A DNA stretch of 64,000 bases, from positions 39,090,380 through 39,154,379 of the forward strand of contig CM039465.1 of NCBI GenBank assembly GCA_022414725.1. The letters run 5' to 3'. Positions 20,159-31,392 of this stretch are shown here, piece by piece. The notes beneath the pieces are model-generated. The model saw nothing but the letters and a program-made list of their open reading frames with translations. It was not told the origin of the DNA and ran no database searches. The first letter of the stretch is position 1. Every line of letters begins with the position of its first letter. Position numbers and translations under genes: made by a program. Source of the DNA: Microglena sp. YARC (taxonomy: Eukaryota > Chlorophyta > Chlorophyceae > Chlamydomonadales > Chlamydomonadaceae).

Positions 20159-22323
20159 CTATTTCTTGGCCATAGCAAACCCATCAATCTGGGCCTGCAG
20201 GGAGGACAGCTGCCTTGGAGTAAGCGCACCCGGAAGGGCCAAGGCAATGGGCACTGGAGCAGTAACCGGTACACCAGGCCTGGTCCTTCGCAGGTGCGGG
20301 TGCTTCGTAAAACAGCGATCCTCCGAGTGGGTCGTTTTGCTGGGGCATGGGCCCCAAGTGCAATCCAGACGTCTCTTGAGGGAACCGGAACCCTGAGAAC
20401 CAGATCCCTGCCCACGCTGAAATGCAGCATTGGCAGGAACCTGGGGAGCGTCCCGGGACCAACCAGGATGCCTGGAGTCGGACTTGGGGAGAGCTATGTT
20501 CAAGATGTCGAGAGACCTATAGTCCTCAAGACAAGACCAGTACTCAACAGGCTGTCTGTTAGCTAACAACATACCATATTTGATCCGCAGCGACTCAAAG
20601 CGGATCAGACGGATACCCTGAACTATAGTTTCCATGGCGTGACGCTGAGTCACCGGATGCCCAGCACTGCGGAGGTCAGTGTAGAGACCGCGAACCTTGC
20701 GAAAGAAGTCATCTACGCGGTCAGCAGGGCCCATGTGTGCACCAATAAACTCGGCGCGCATGAGAGGGACTCTAGAGGCAAGGGCATCGGACTGCCTCTT
20801 CTGAATATCAATAAAGATATCCCGAGGTTTGGCAAAGTCCTGGTATACCTTGACCATATCATCCTCCATGTTCGCGAGCATCATGGTTAAGCACATGAAC
20901 TCCTGACGGTCCAGGGGCAGGGCACTGCAACCCAACAGTGCAGGATCTGCCCGAGACTCACCATGAGAGGCCGAAGACCCAGCAGCAGGAGCAGGGGTCA
21001 GAGGAGACAAAGACCTACGAATATCCAAAAAATACTCAGCAGCAAGACCAGCGTCATAAGCGCGCGCGCGCGTCATAAGCGCGCATCTAAGGTCCTAATC
21101 TCAGGCAGGGACCTCGCAACACTCACTACCAACTCGAAATCAGGGTTAACCGGACACAAAGGGAGGGGTACTTTCACAAACTGGTAACCTACTAGCCTTT
21201 CATGATCCCTACGCCTCACGCCACCAAAGGAGACACCATTATCAGGGGGATATCTGATCCCGGAAGTGACTGGTCCAAGAAAGGAGCGACACTGGGAACC
21301 CAGCTCAGAGAATGCCATCACTCGGCGATGCTTCAGCTTTACACTCACATTGGCCATAGTAGCTTGCATGTCCATCCGACCGTACAGAGTGCGGTTCATG
21401 GACTCACCATCACGTCGAGCTTGGTTGATCAGACGGAAGTGCTTCAGCTGCAGATTCGGAGGAGGTCCTCCAGTGAGCAGATGCTCCCAAGACTCGCATG
21501 ACAGCGAATGCAAAGCAGGAGGAGGGCCAGGGGCCGGAGGAAGCTCCACCGGCGGAGGCGGAGGGGGCTCCTGCGACGTACCAGCAACAGATGTGCGGGC
21601 AGAAGAAGCAGCAGCTTCACGAGAACGAGTATGGTAGCCAGGGAGGCCACGCTCCATGGGAACAGATGCAGAGGTGAAAGAAGCAGAGCTCCTCATCAAA
21701 GTCGGCTTGGCCACATCCTGGTGAACCAGTGGAGGAGGCACAAGCGGAGGCGCAGACGAAGGCTTGGGCTTAAACTCAGGCGACGACGCAGGCGGAGGCG
21801 CATACTGAGGAGCAGGCTCATAAACCGGCGAAACTGTAGAAGTCTCAAATGCTGGAGTCGCAGCAGCCGACGGAGTCACTCCACCGAAGTCAGCACTCGT
21901 AGCACTCTTCAAGTCATCATCATCATCAGTACCCTCAGAAAAGTCATCATCTTCGCTGAAGCGGGCAGTAGGAGGCTTCGGCTCTGTTGCGTATCGAATG
22001 ATCTGTGTCTGTACACAACACAGTTTCATCAGGACATCCTCAACGGCAGGGGAGAGGCGTCGAACAATACGAGAAGGAACCGTACAGTTGGAGGATTGAC
22101 CGGGGGGGGTTACTTCCACGATGGCGGAAGGATCCTCCTCTCCGGCAGCAAAGGCCGCTGGCGCGCGATCATCTAGCCAATCTGAAGGAACCTTGAAGTC
22201 TCGTGGTAAGACAAAGTCGCAGCCATTGCTAACAATGACGCTGCGCATCCCGCGTGTCCATGGAACACCATTTTTATCGGTTAGTTTCACAAAGCCGGCA
22301 GGAGGCCCTCGCGGAAGTTGCAT
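20159..22323 (-). pseudogene. gag: gag of copia element 1, frameshifted
   Basis: The likely start is the ATG at 22323 (MQLPRGPPAGFVKLTDKNGV). An unusually long proline-, serine- and glutamate-rich N-terminal region precedes the UBN2-like capsid part (VDDFFRKVRGLYTDLRSAGH). Near the end a zinc-knuckle-like CTWGPCPSKTTHSEDRC is stretched relative to CX2CX4HX4C. The frame changes at about 21060-21076, where a GCGCGC run and a repeated 'gcgcgcttatgac' suggest a short tandem duplication. Gag ends ...AMAKK then TAG, and the same frame continues directly into pol. The product would form the particle shell; the break makes it unlikely to work here. Confidence 0.8.
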
Positions 22324-22361
22324 TTGAAAAGCAGTGGTAGTAAATGAAGGACCGTATAACC

Positions 22362-22712
22362 TATCAGCTTGTATGCCCTCCGTAGAGTAGACAGAGATGA
22401 AAGCAGCGGAACAGACGCACCAATCTATACACGGAGACGAGAATAGCATTACAAGGACAGGCGGACGCCAAAGGACACCAGCGGTGGGAGAGGCGGATGC
22501 CTGTAACCTGACTAGAACCTAAGCCAGGGATCTTAAGCAGGGCTCAGGGCAATACAGAGCGTGTCAGTGAGAGACCGGTGACGCAGCCAACAGGAAGCTG
22601 TCACTGAGTCATGAAGGATGACACAGTACTGGCAGAGCCGATAGTTCTAAGGAAGTACATAAGTAGTCACCAAGTCATAAAACGCGTGAGAGCACCGCAA
22701 TTCATGCTGACA
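22362..22712 (-). repeat. 5' LTR of copia element 1
   Basis: 351 bp. Against the 3' LTR I count about four substitutions and one 4-bp insertion (ggaa at about 22652), roughly 1.2 percent substitution. Confidence 0.93.
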
Positions 22713-23031
22713 GTTACCGTGCGAGGGGAAATAGGGAATTTGTGGGACGCAGCCTAAGGACTGGACTGCGTCCCAGGAGGCAACTAACGAAATTGGTTGC
22801 GTCGCTGGATGCAACGTACCGAATTAGGGTGCGTCCCTGGACGAAATGCCGGGTGTCCGTTTGAAGTACCCTGCCCCCCTCCCCCCACCCCACCCCACCC
22901 CATTAAATTTTAAATCATTTTTAAACTTACACATATGGCTTCGGGGCTTTATAATGGGGCAACACACAATGGTGTCCTTAGATTTGCAGTGCAGGGCTCA
23001 CATGAGTCAAAACTTGCACAGAATAAAAAAG

Positions 23032-23078
23032 ATAATGATAACGCCTGGTGGGGCGTGGTGTTAAGGTAGCCCGTCGTA
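23032..23078 (-). mobile_element. LINE 3' terminal fragment
   Basis: On the minus strand it reads CCTTAACACCACGCCCCACC then AGGCGTTATC, matching the LINE tails at 59600-59660 (+) and 62939-63010 (-). It is cut short at its 5' side by the poly-G run. Confidence 0.6.
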
Positions 23079-23080
23079 CG

Positions 23081-23081
<1 letters not shown>

Positions 23082-23141
<60 letters not shown>
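23082..23141. repeat. poly-G run of about 60 bp
   Basis: Uninterrupted G; length in the assembly is unreliable. Confidence 0.9.
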
Positions 23142-23171
23142 CGTTCTCCTACCTCAACTGGACAAGCTACC

Positions 23172-23355
23172 ATCGCGGTTGACGACGACCTAGGCAGCTC
23201 CCCTGACTGGCTATTCAGCCAAAGCTAAGGCGACCTAGCATGTCTGGAAGCTGACAGAATCCACTGTCGAGAACTGTCGAAATCTTGGGGCTTAGCCCAG
23301 GCGCTGGCTCAAGGAGCTGCCTAGAAGCTGCTGTTCGTAGCTGAAAAGAAAAACT
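23172..23355. mobile_element. fold-back MITE (AGCAGCTTCTAGGCAGCTCC family)
   Basis: It ends 'ggagctgcctagaagctgct' followed by 'agctgaaaagaaaaa'; the other end carries the reverse complement in diverged form. The best copy is at 49318-49510. Partial copies occur near 13760-13870, 55005-55085 and 56430-56480. Confidence 0.65.
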
Positions 23356-23863
23356 ATTGTTGCCACTGGGCTTGACCAGACAGTCCACAGCCCAGCCCTG
23401 GGGCCCAGCCCTGCCTGGCCACACCCCAGCCCTGCCTGTCCACAGCCTCAGGCAGGGCACTACATTTTGCCATTTTTGGATAAAACAAAGATGGGGGTCT
23501 TCAAGTTACGTGCTGGAAGTGCCTGGCACATAACTTTGGGATTCCAAGCTTAGTTTCTTTTTACGTGATTGACGTACATGGGCTCCAAAAGCTTACGTGC
23601 TGTTACATCAAAAAGTTTGTTCGGATGTTCACCAGCTTCCATAAAAATAACTTAATACAACACCTCTCCCTGGAAAAATGCTTCATCTTTAAAAACCACA
23701 AGTAGATGGCCAACAGTATTTCTCGCTGTGGTCCAGGGTTCGAGGCAGGATCATACTAACCTTTGCACGGAAATATTGCACAGTTCTAAATATATCAAGA
23801 ACACTGGGTAGTACCCTTGTCGTGAAATACGTAATTCACATGATCTATCACACTTAGGGACTA

Positions 23864-24011
23864 GCACATCAAACGATGCTGGCGTAAGGAGAGAATGATA
23901 TCATACAAATTGCATCATATGATATTGTTTGTAAAATGCAACTTTGGCCTAGACAGATTGCCGGCATTAAATGACAGCATGATATCATGTAATATCGTAG
24001 TGCCGTTCCCT
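23864..24011. mobile_element. TAGGGA-type MITE
   Basis: The termini are TAGGGACTAGCAC and GTGCCGTTCCCTA. Its interior ('tcatacaaattgcatcatat', 'gatattgt') is shared with 43502-43648. Confidence 0.55.
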
Positions 24012-24013
24012 AA

Positions 24014-24090
24014 TTCATACTACTCTACTAATGCACCTATCGGTCATCTGTAACAGATGTTTGATAGGTGCATTGATGAAGTAGTATGAT
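24014..24090. repeat. 28-bp inverted repeat hairpin
   Basis: Left arm 24014-24041 ('ctactaatgcacctatc' at its inner end) and right arm 24063-24090 ('gataggtgcattgatgaag') pair at about 25 of 28 positions around a 21-nt loop. It directly follows the MITE. Confidence 0.7.
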
Positions 24091-24386
24091 AGATCATGTC
24101 AAAACGAACTAAACACAAAATTTGTCTGCATGCTTTCAAGGTTTGTGGGGGTGCCTAAAAAACCCTCATGCATTCTGGTATACAATTTGACATTGAGCAG
24201 GCTGTGCCGCCTTCCTGTCTTACCATTGTTTTGTTGAGTTTATGTAACGATCTGTCTGTCAAAACCTTCCCCAGGAAAAATGCTACACTAGTCAAAACTG
24301 CAGGTAGATTACCAACACTGGGATCCTTAGGAGCCTGATGCCCCAAGCACATCACGAAGCAGAAGCAGGAGCAACAAGGAGCAAAT

Positions 24387-24896
24387 TTAAACAAGCCATG
24401 ATTCCTGCCACTGAACTTCCAGATCCTGGCCTTGACAAATTTTAGTAAGGGTAAAGTGAGTGCAGGCTCCACCCTCGGGAGATTCAGCAGAACTGGAGGT
24501 TTTGAGCAAGTAACAACCCTTGCTGGAGTCATTATCTCGACTCTGCACAACCAAACCGAAGTACTGGACTCCCTCGAGGTTATCCAACATGTCGATGCTA
24601 CTCAATGACACAGCACTGCATGAGTTGCTGGACCCTGCCTCATCCGAGGGAACTAAATGCTTCATACAGGGTGGTATCTCGTGGAGCGAGCCATCTGCAT
24701 CACCATCATAAGACAACAGACAGCATGTTTCCTTTGGGCTTCCTGCAACCCTTGCATGATTAGGGCATCTACTCTGCTTTGTACTTGCGCTTTTGCTTGT
24801 ACTTCTGCTCTTGCTGGGCAATGGAATGATTGGCCTTGCCAAAACCAAACCATCTGCTGAACTTGCTGCTAGCTCAGACGAGGCAGTTATCCATGC
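24387..24896 (-). CDS. terminal exon of an unidentified gene
   Basis: 169 codons plus stop, preceded on the minus strand by a strong acceptor (ttgtcctcttgtcccacccag). The sequence is serine- and acid-rich, with a lysine/serine stretch (SKSRSTSKSASTKQSRC), a cysteine pair in KETCCLLSYDGDADG, and a well-mixed C-terminal part (NLEGVQYFGLVVQSRD, THFTLTKICQGQDLEVQWQE) ending WLV. Amino-acid composition and the acceptor favour a real exon. I do not recognise the family. Upstream exons would lie between 24900 and about 25600 but were not found. It is flanked by the gypsy-derived element inserted at 25640. Confidence 0.5.
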   Translation of the reverse strand, partial: AWITASSELAASSADGLVLARPIIPLPSKSRSTSKSASTKQSRCPNHARVAGSPKETCCLLSYDGDADGSLHEIPPCMKHLVPSDEAGSSNSCSAVSLSSIDMLDNLEGVQYFGLVVQSRDNDSSKGCYLLKTSSSAESPEGGACTHFTLTKICQGQDLEVQWQESWLV

Positions 24897-25639
24897 CTGG
24901 GTGGGACAAGAGGACAAAAGTTAGAGATAGCAGATTGAGAAAAACAATGAAAGGTCGACTTACATGGGAAACTTGCATGCACTCCGGATGGACCCTAAAA
25001 ACATCCGATGCTAAGCCCATTACTATCTAAAATCCCTGATATCGATCTACAGCTCGTAGGGATAGATCTCCGTAACCCGGCCGACCACACAGGCTTACGA
25101 AACAGGGGAAACATGAACCGCCCAGCAATGTCTCAACTCGCGGGATCACAAACGACACCAAATTCTACCCGGACCCATGCCGGCAAGCGTCCTACGCCAA
25201 TTCTCTCACCTCGGGTCGACATTCAACTCGCTTAAGCTGCACAGAAGGTTCCTTATACACGAGATGCAGGGAGGGACCCCGGCGTTCTGTCACTCGTTTG
25301 ACGAGCTGAGGCAAAGACGATGAAAGCCAGGCTCCAGCTGTTAAGGAGCTGCTAGCGGCCATCAGTCTAGAGCGATGCAGCTCGATTACAAACTACGGAA
25401 CTGGATGTGTCAGTTGATCTTAATGGCTTCATGCTGACGAATGAGTGAAGCGCATTGGAAGTTGCCTCAAGAAAAAAAGGCGGCACTATCTAGGCGTGGG
25501 AAGTTGATTTCGGGAATTTCGGGTTTGTCAAGCTTTTGCTTCGAGCGTTTCTGGTTGCAGAAGTTGGCGACTTGCGTAGGCACTTTTGTAGAAAAAAACA
25601 GTACGCCGGCGTGACTTCAGGAAGCTGCCCGAAGCTGTA

Positions 25640-25903
25640 TGTGACGGATAACGATCCTCACACCGCGTCCCCTCGAGGGGGCGACGACTTCCCGGAAGTA
25701 GGTGAAGAGTCGTAGTTGGACGACTCCGACTGACGGGAAGTCGAACGAAGCGACCTGAACCCTGAAGTTCAGGCGACGCGCGAGATGATGTGACGAGCAT
25801 ATAAGCACGGCTAATATGCTCCAAGGCAGACAATTTTAGGGATCATTCCCCTATCATCTCGTTGAACACTTCTGTGTTTGTTAAGACGTATTCATACGTC
25901 ACA
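25640..25903 (+). repeat. 5' LTR of the gypsy-derived element
   Basis: 264 bp, TGTGACGG to CGTCACA, preceded by the target-site copy ctgta. A possible TATA signal 'gagcatataagcacgg' lies at about 25796. Confidence 0.9.
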
Positions 25904-27639
25904 GTTGGTTTCGAGAGCCTGATCTCCTTTTTCACGCTAACCCCCTCCCCACTCGCAGCTCAACGCCCTCTCCGCGGGACCTTACTTTCCGCTGGGCTCT
26001 CCGCCCACCCACCCCGCTCGCCCAGCTCGAGGCCGCTGCTAAAACGGTAAGAGTTCACGAGGCCCCTGCCTACGTTAGAACATTCGAAATGGATGCTTGT
26101 TTCCGTGCGTGAAGCCCCTGCCTGCCCTCGCAAATCCTCAATTTGGACGGGTCATGATAATATGCCTTCGATGCCTGTTGCGCTATGCTTGTCCCTTGTT
26201 CCATTGCAGCAGCGAAAGGCTCGTTCCTTGTTCCGTCTCTTGTTCCCATACACGACCCGAATTTCACCTCCCATGATTAAGCCTCTGGTCACGGGCCACC
26301 CCATGGGTCCCCAGAACGGGCCTTACGAAGAGCCCACCCAGCTCACGACAACACGCCCTGAACTTGCAGCATGCAAGTTGGGTCGAAATGAGTTCTTCGA
26401 CATCGCTGAACACAACACATACGGGCTAATGTCCACCCGACAATTCACCAGCAGTGTGAACGCAGCTCGAGCTGAAAGTTTTCAATCTGGAGTCATCTCC
26501 CCACCCGATTCAGATTTGGTCCCTCGGCAAGATACCAAGGTCGTGTGCCCGATCACTGACGGGGTATCCCCCAACCGGGTCCTCGGACCTAGCGAGTTAT
26601 CAAATATGATTTCTTGCTCGGCCTTCACGACAATCATGAGCACGATGCTCCACGACATGACGGGCAAATTCGTTATCATCTACTTTGATGACATTATAAT
26701 CTTCGATTTTTCCATGATGAGGTCGAACACCTGGAGCATGTGCTCTCAGGCGTCCGTCTCAACGAAACGGAAATAACGAGAATTGACTATTGCTATTTCA
26801 ACAACGATGTGCCGAAAACCGCATTCATCACTCCCATGGAGTTGTTTGAATTTTAAGTCCTGCCCTTCGGACTCGCAAACTCCCCATGGTCAGAATCGCA
26901 TGGGGGTTGGAGACTCCACTCATCCTTTTCCGTTTCGGGCTTACCCCAGCCATCGAGGCTCGATGCCGCACCCATCGCACGACCCACGGAGGCAGATTCA
27001 CCTCATTCGAAGAGCTGGTCTCCCATGCTGAACATGTAATATCGAAAATTCGAATCTCAACGACTAGCCACATGGTCTGAGAACGAAACCATTTGCCGAT
27101 CTTGCTGATCCTGCTTTGCCGATCTCGCCGATCCCGCCCCTGTGGCCGATCTTGCCGATCCCGCTTAGCCGATCCTGCTTGGCCTATCCCGCTTTGCCGA
27201 TCTTGCCGATCGCGCCACTGTGGCCGATCTAGCCGATCCCGCTTAGCCGATCTAGCCGATCTTGCAACTCCTGAAATCGGGTCGACAGACCTTCGACCCG
27301 ATGGGATGGATCGGGGGTCAATCCCGGATCCTGTCAGCTCGATCCTTCGGACAGACGTGTACCTCCAGCGATGGACGACCACACGTATGATGTCTTCCGA
27401 TAAAGAACACGAAACCGGCAAGGACTCCGACTTTCTCGAAAACTATACCAGGCCAGGTTACGAAAATGGGAGAGAGTCTCTTCAAAACTTCAACCCACCC
27501 TACCGCATGTTCGTTATTTTTTTTCCTCTCTTACATACCGATCTGTACATCTACCTAAAGATACGGACGGCCACCTCGCAGGGACTGATCACCCCTAACG
27601 AGTTTCCATTCCGACCGCCTCCGTAAATGCAAGCCTTCG

Positions 27640-27690
27640 GGAGAAGTCTTAGGCTAGAGAAGGGGGAATTGTGGGTATGATGACTACTCA
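27640..27690 (+). other. second polypurine tract and LTR-like start inside the element
   Basis: 'ggctagagaagggggaattg' followed by tgggtatgatg mimics the junction of purine tract and 3' LTR seen at 27910-27930, but the following sequence differs. It may be the end of an older related element captured in the interior. Confidence 0.4.
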
Positions 27691-27925
27691 CACCACGCCC
27701 ACTCTTGGGAACTCGAATCCGACCTTGCTTTACCCTGCACTTCACAGATTGTGTTATACTGGCGCCTCAACCCGGGTAAAACACGACCGTTGACCAAAGT
27801 TTGTCAAATACCGACATCGACAGACGACCTACTCACAGGGAAACCGCCACGGTTACACCAGACGAATTCGCCCTTCGTAAAAGTGCACGACTTCGGGAGA
27901 AGTCTCAGGCCAGAGAGGGGGGAAT

Positions 27926-28189
27926 TGTGACGGATAACGATCCTCACACCGCGTCCCCTCGAGGGGGCGACGACTTCCCGGAAGTAGGTGAAGAGTCGTA
28001 GTTGGACGACTCCTACTGACGGGAAGTCGAACGAAGCGGCCTGAACCCTGAAGTTCAGGCGACGCGCGAGATGATGTGACGAGCATATAAGCACGGCTAA
28101 TATGCTCCAAGGCAGACAATATTAGGGATCATTCCCCTATCATCTCGTTGAACACTTCTGTGTTTGTTAAGACGTATTCATACGTCACA
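27926..28189 (+). repeat. 3' LTR of the gypsy-derived element
   Basis: 264 bp, preceded by a purine tract and followed by ctgtagatgctggg, the second target-site copy. Confidence 0.9.
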
Positions 28190-31062
28190 CTGTAGATGCT
28201 GGGCCCGCCTGGCATTGTTTTTTAGAAAGCAGTTTACCGGCATGACTTCAGGAAGCTGCCCGGAGCTGTAGATGCTGGGCCCGTCTGGCATTTTTCGCTT
28301 CGCTAGGTCGCCTAGATCTGCGAGGCGCGTTAGGGTGTGTTTCCAGTGGGCTTTCGGTCACCGTTGAAGTTCCGCTGAAGTCCAGGCTGGCACGAAGTGT
28401 TTCCAGTGGGGTTCCGCTGACATTTTGCTATGTCCCGCTGAAGTCCACGCTGGCTTTTTTGACCGCTGAAGGCCGACGTGGACTTCAGCGGATCCTACGT
28501 GGACTTCAGCGGAATGCAAAACTTCAGCGGGAGCCCTGACCCCCCCGCTGAAGTTTTTCAATTCCGCTCAAGTCCACGTAGGATCTGCTGAAGTCCAGCC
28601 CGGCGAGCACCGGCGAGCACCAAGTATTATCTCCAGGATTCTCTCGATGAGGTTTGAGGCTTTCAGAACATGGACAATTTGACGTCCGCGAGAAGGGTCC
28701 TGGGGCAGGACAAAAAAAGGTTTTGTTCAAAACGTCACGTTTCACGTGCCAAACGAAGATTTTTGAGGGTCCATTCCCTGTCCACTACTCCACTCCGCAG
28801 ATTTTGGCTCACGAGTCGTGGATTTCGGCCCATTACGTGGAACAAGGGCGTGACCGCCCTTGTGTTGGATTGGACCAATTGGACCAAGGGATCCGCTGGG
28901 GATGCGGATGGGGATGGGTAGCCCCGCTGTAACTAGGGTTGTTTTGTTTGCGGTGTGAGGTGTGCGGTGTGTCTAACCTTGTTGCTGCCCTCGTGAACCT
29001 TGTTGCTGCCCTCGTGGCTGTTCTTGCGAAATGTGTTCTCACAAAACATTCAGAGAGGGTATAGTCCGAGAGGGATACCGCGCGTTACTAAACGGCACCT
29101 TAACATCAGCACCTGAACACCCAAAATAACAACTGGACCCGAATTTACTGTCAATCTAGGCAACTGTTCATAAAATGAGGAAAGACAGCGAAAATTCGGG
29201 AATTCCTCAAATATCAAAAGCAATATCCTGGAAAATGCAGGACATAAAACGCAAAAAAAAAATCGAGAAAGCAGGAATTTCCAAGTTTGAGAAGCACTTT
29301 GTTAGCCTGAAAAAAACAGAACAGAAACTAAACATTTTTAGGACTTTCTAAAAACAGGGAAACAAGGAAATTGTATAGGATCATTTTAGAAAGATCTTTG
29401 CCTGCCGTATCCTTGCCCTTCTCCTTCGCAAGAGCCTGGCTTTTCTTTTGAGCTGCTTTTTCCTATGTCTGCGCTCTTCTTCGGGCGTTGTACAAGATGG
29501 CTCGTTCTCGTTTAGCAGCCGCTCGTTCTTCCCCGGATACAAATTTTCTCCTCTTTCGCTGCCCGCCTGATTGAGAAGCGGCACGCTGACGTCTCCCACA
29601 GGAAACCGAGGGATCTGGCCCAAGCATGGGATAGATCTGTTCGTCCTCAATGAAGGACCGCTCGTATCCGGATACCCTATCAGACTTATCGTCGGAAGCA
29701 TGCTTACTATCATCAGAAGGACCTACAGCCTCGTCATATATCCCTAATGGACAGCGCATAATTCGAACTTCATAGACGAACGAAGATACAACATTGTGCG
29801 GTAGGCTAAGGTGCGGTGCCTAAGGCGCGTAAGAGATCGAGGATATAGATGATGTGATTTTGTGATGATCGTAGTCAGGTAAAACAATCGAAACTGATAA
29901 AATTACGTGAGCAACGTATTTTTAGCACTCCGAACCGGCCTCGTCAGCGCCTTCTCAAACTCCAAGTCAGAACAGTACAGGCAGTACGGACGCCACGCTA
30001 AGGTGCGGTGGGCTAAGGTGCGGTGCCTAAGGCGCGTCCGAGATCGAGGGTATAGTGTGTCTCGTATGCCGCGCTTTGTTACACAGTCGCGCGTTACCAC
30101 CTAAACTGGGGCTGTGCACCCTTCGACAGTGACTAGGCAGTCTTCTTTGGAATGACTGCCGAATTCAAACGTCAACTGGCTCGGGGCGCAATTTGACTTA
30201 AATCTACCTCGAGATGAGGTGACGTGACTACAAATACAACTTGTCTGAAATTTGCTTCGAGTCGGAGAAGAGGTGACTGTCTTTGCGAGTTTATCGAGCT
30301 GTCTGCCGTTTGCAAACGTCAGTTGGTGCGGTCCAAATGTAATTAGGTTCCCTAGCGCATCCGTTTGGCGCACCCGTTTGGCGCATCCGTTTTGCTCGCC
30401 CGTTTTGCTCGTCCGGCAGTCCGGCATTACGGCTGTTGTACCGAAGTCGCTACCCATGGAGGGGCGGTAACCAGGGGGGGGGGGGTAACAAAAAAGTGAA
30501 AGACCCCATCACACAAGAGTGTGAAGGCACCCTTCTGCAGACCCCCCACCCCCACCCCGGCTCCGGAACCCACTCTACACCCACTATATCAGCCATCACT
30601 TATTGTTATGGTGTCTTATTATGCTCATTTTACAGGGTTTTGAAAGGTGAATGCATTAAATGGTATCGATACCATTGGGAATGTTTGAAACATGGAAAAC
30701 CATCATCATCGATGCTTCATTGTTTGGTGGGGTCTGGGGGTCAGGGCCCTAATGCGCCCACCTTCAATCTACAAATACCTACAAATACTTTGATGCGCTG
30801 CTGAATCTCGACTTCTGTTCGACTGCAGCCAAGCACGCAAGAGAATTCTGATGGCGCTCCAAGTTTCCGAAGTCGCAGCAAAGCACTTGTCGCAGGTAGT
30901 GCCCTTGATTGCGGGTTCATCAAATAACATCAAATAGCACAAGGCACCAGAACGAAAACAGACGTACAGTGACGGGAAGGGAAAAAGAAGAAGCAGTGAA
31001 CTACCATGAGGTCTCGCTCTGTACATCGTTGTACATGGGTTGGTTAGGGCGTTGTGTGGGTG

Positions 31063-31115
<53 letters not shown>

Positions 31116-31195
31116 CCTGCCCCCCCCCCCCCCCCCCCTGCCCTGGGCATATAATATGTGGTGGATCTCTCCCCCAATAACATACATGGACTGGT
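28190..31195. other. intergenic repeats between two LTR elements
   Basis: 28190-28290 holds the empty-site duplicate of the gypsy insertion. 28330-28610 contains direct and inverted copies of CCGCTGAAGTCCACG. A basic minus frame at 29463-29759 (RKRRKFVSGEERAAAKRERA) is open but unrecognised. 'ggtgcggtgcctaaggcgcg' repeats at 29811 and 30020. A (GA)n and C run lies at 31064-31139. No convincing gene. Confidence 0.4.
31064..31139. repeat. (GA)n microsatellite followed by a C run
   Basis: About 45 bp of GA and then about 20 C. Confidence 0.9.
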
Positions 31196-31392
31196 TGACA
31201 GAGTTCAGGGGACGTGAGGAGACCAGGAACGAAGTGTTTAGACAACTGGACAGTTAAAAGAGCCGAGGGACGCCTCTTGAGAGAGGAGTCCTGACGGCAA
31301 ACCCCAAAACCCTTAGGTTACGGGAAAGGACAGACGCGATAGGTTGCGTAGCCAATAGGCCAGGTAGAACCAATGAACAGCTAAAGCTGACA
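31196..31392 (-). repeat. 3' LTR of copia element 2
   Basis: 197 bp; ctccacct, the complement of the purine tract, follows directly on the + side. Confidence 0.95.

Larger units (their letters stand above)
15814..22712 (-). mobile_element. Ty1/copia LTR retrotransposon 1, complete but broken
   Basis: The element is bounded by LTRs at 15814-16160 and 22362-22712, both running on the minus strand from TGTCAGCATG to CAAGCTGATA. A 5-bp target duplication GTTAC flanks it (15809-15813 and 22713-22717). The interior encodes gag, protease, integrase, reverse transcriptase and RNase H in copia order. A purine-rich AGGTGGAG lies directly before the 3' LTR as polypurine tract. The internal start GGTTATA may be a primer site; copia relatives use half of initiator tRNA-Met, and only GTTAT fits that. 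The pol frame has several breaks, so this copy is not autonomous. Confidence 0.93.
22713..24386. other. spacer with LINE tail, poly-G run and MITEs
   Basis: A minus-strand LINE 3' end lies at about 23032-23075, then a G run of about 60 (23082-23141), a fold-back MITE (23172-23355), a TAGGG-type MITE (23864-24011) and a hairpin (24014-24090). No host gene is recognised. Confidence 0.6.
25640..28189 (+). mobile_element. short Ty3/gypsy-derived LTR element with scrambled interior
   Basis: 264-bp LTRs (25640-25903 and 27926-28189) run from TGTGACGG to CGTCACA and differ at about three positions. The target duplication is CTGTA on both sides. After the 5' LTR, TGGTTTCGAGAGCC (from 25906) looks like a tRNA primer site, and GAGAGGGGGGAAT precedes the 3' LTR as polypurine tract. 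Only about 2 kb lies between. It holds gypsy RT pieces in the wrong order: YFDDIIIF at about 26680, then DVPKTAFITPMELFEF, a stop and VLPFGLANSP at about 26810-26880. A CCGATC-rich tandem stretch follows (27095-27265). It is non-autonomous and would depend on another element's enzymes. Confidence 0.88.

Noticed and set aside
18458..22449. Plus-strand frames such as 21508-22176, rich in arginine
   Set aside because: Antisense shadows of the copia gag region on the minus strand.
26093..26776. A 227-codon plus frame as an intact gypsy gene
   Set aside because: Only the YFDDIIIF patch is recognisable, in the wrong order relative to other RT motifs, so it is part of a scrambled interior.
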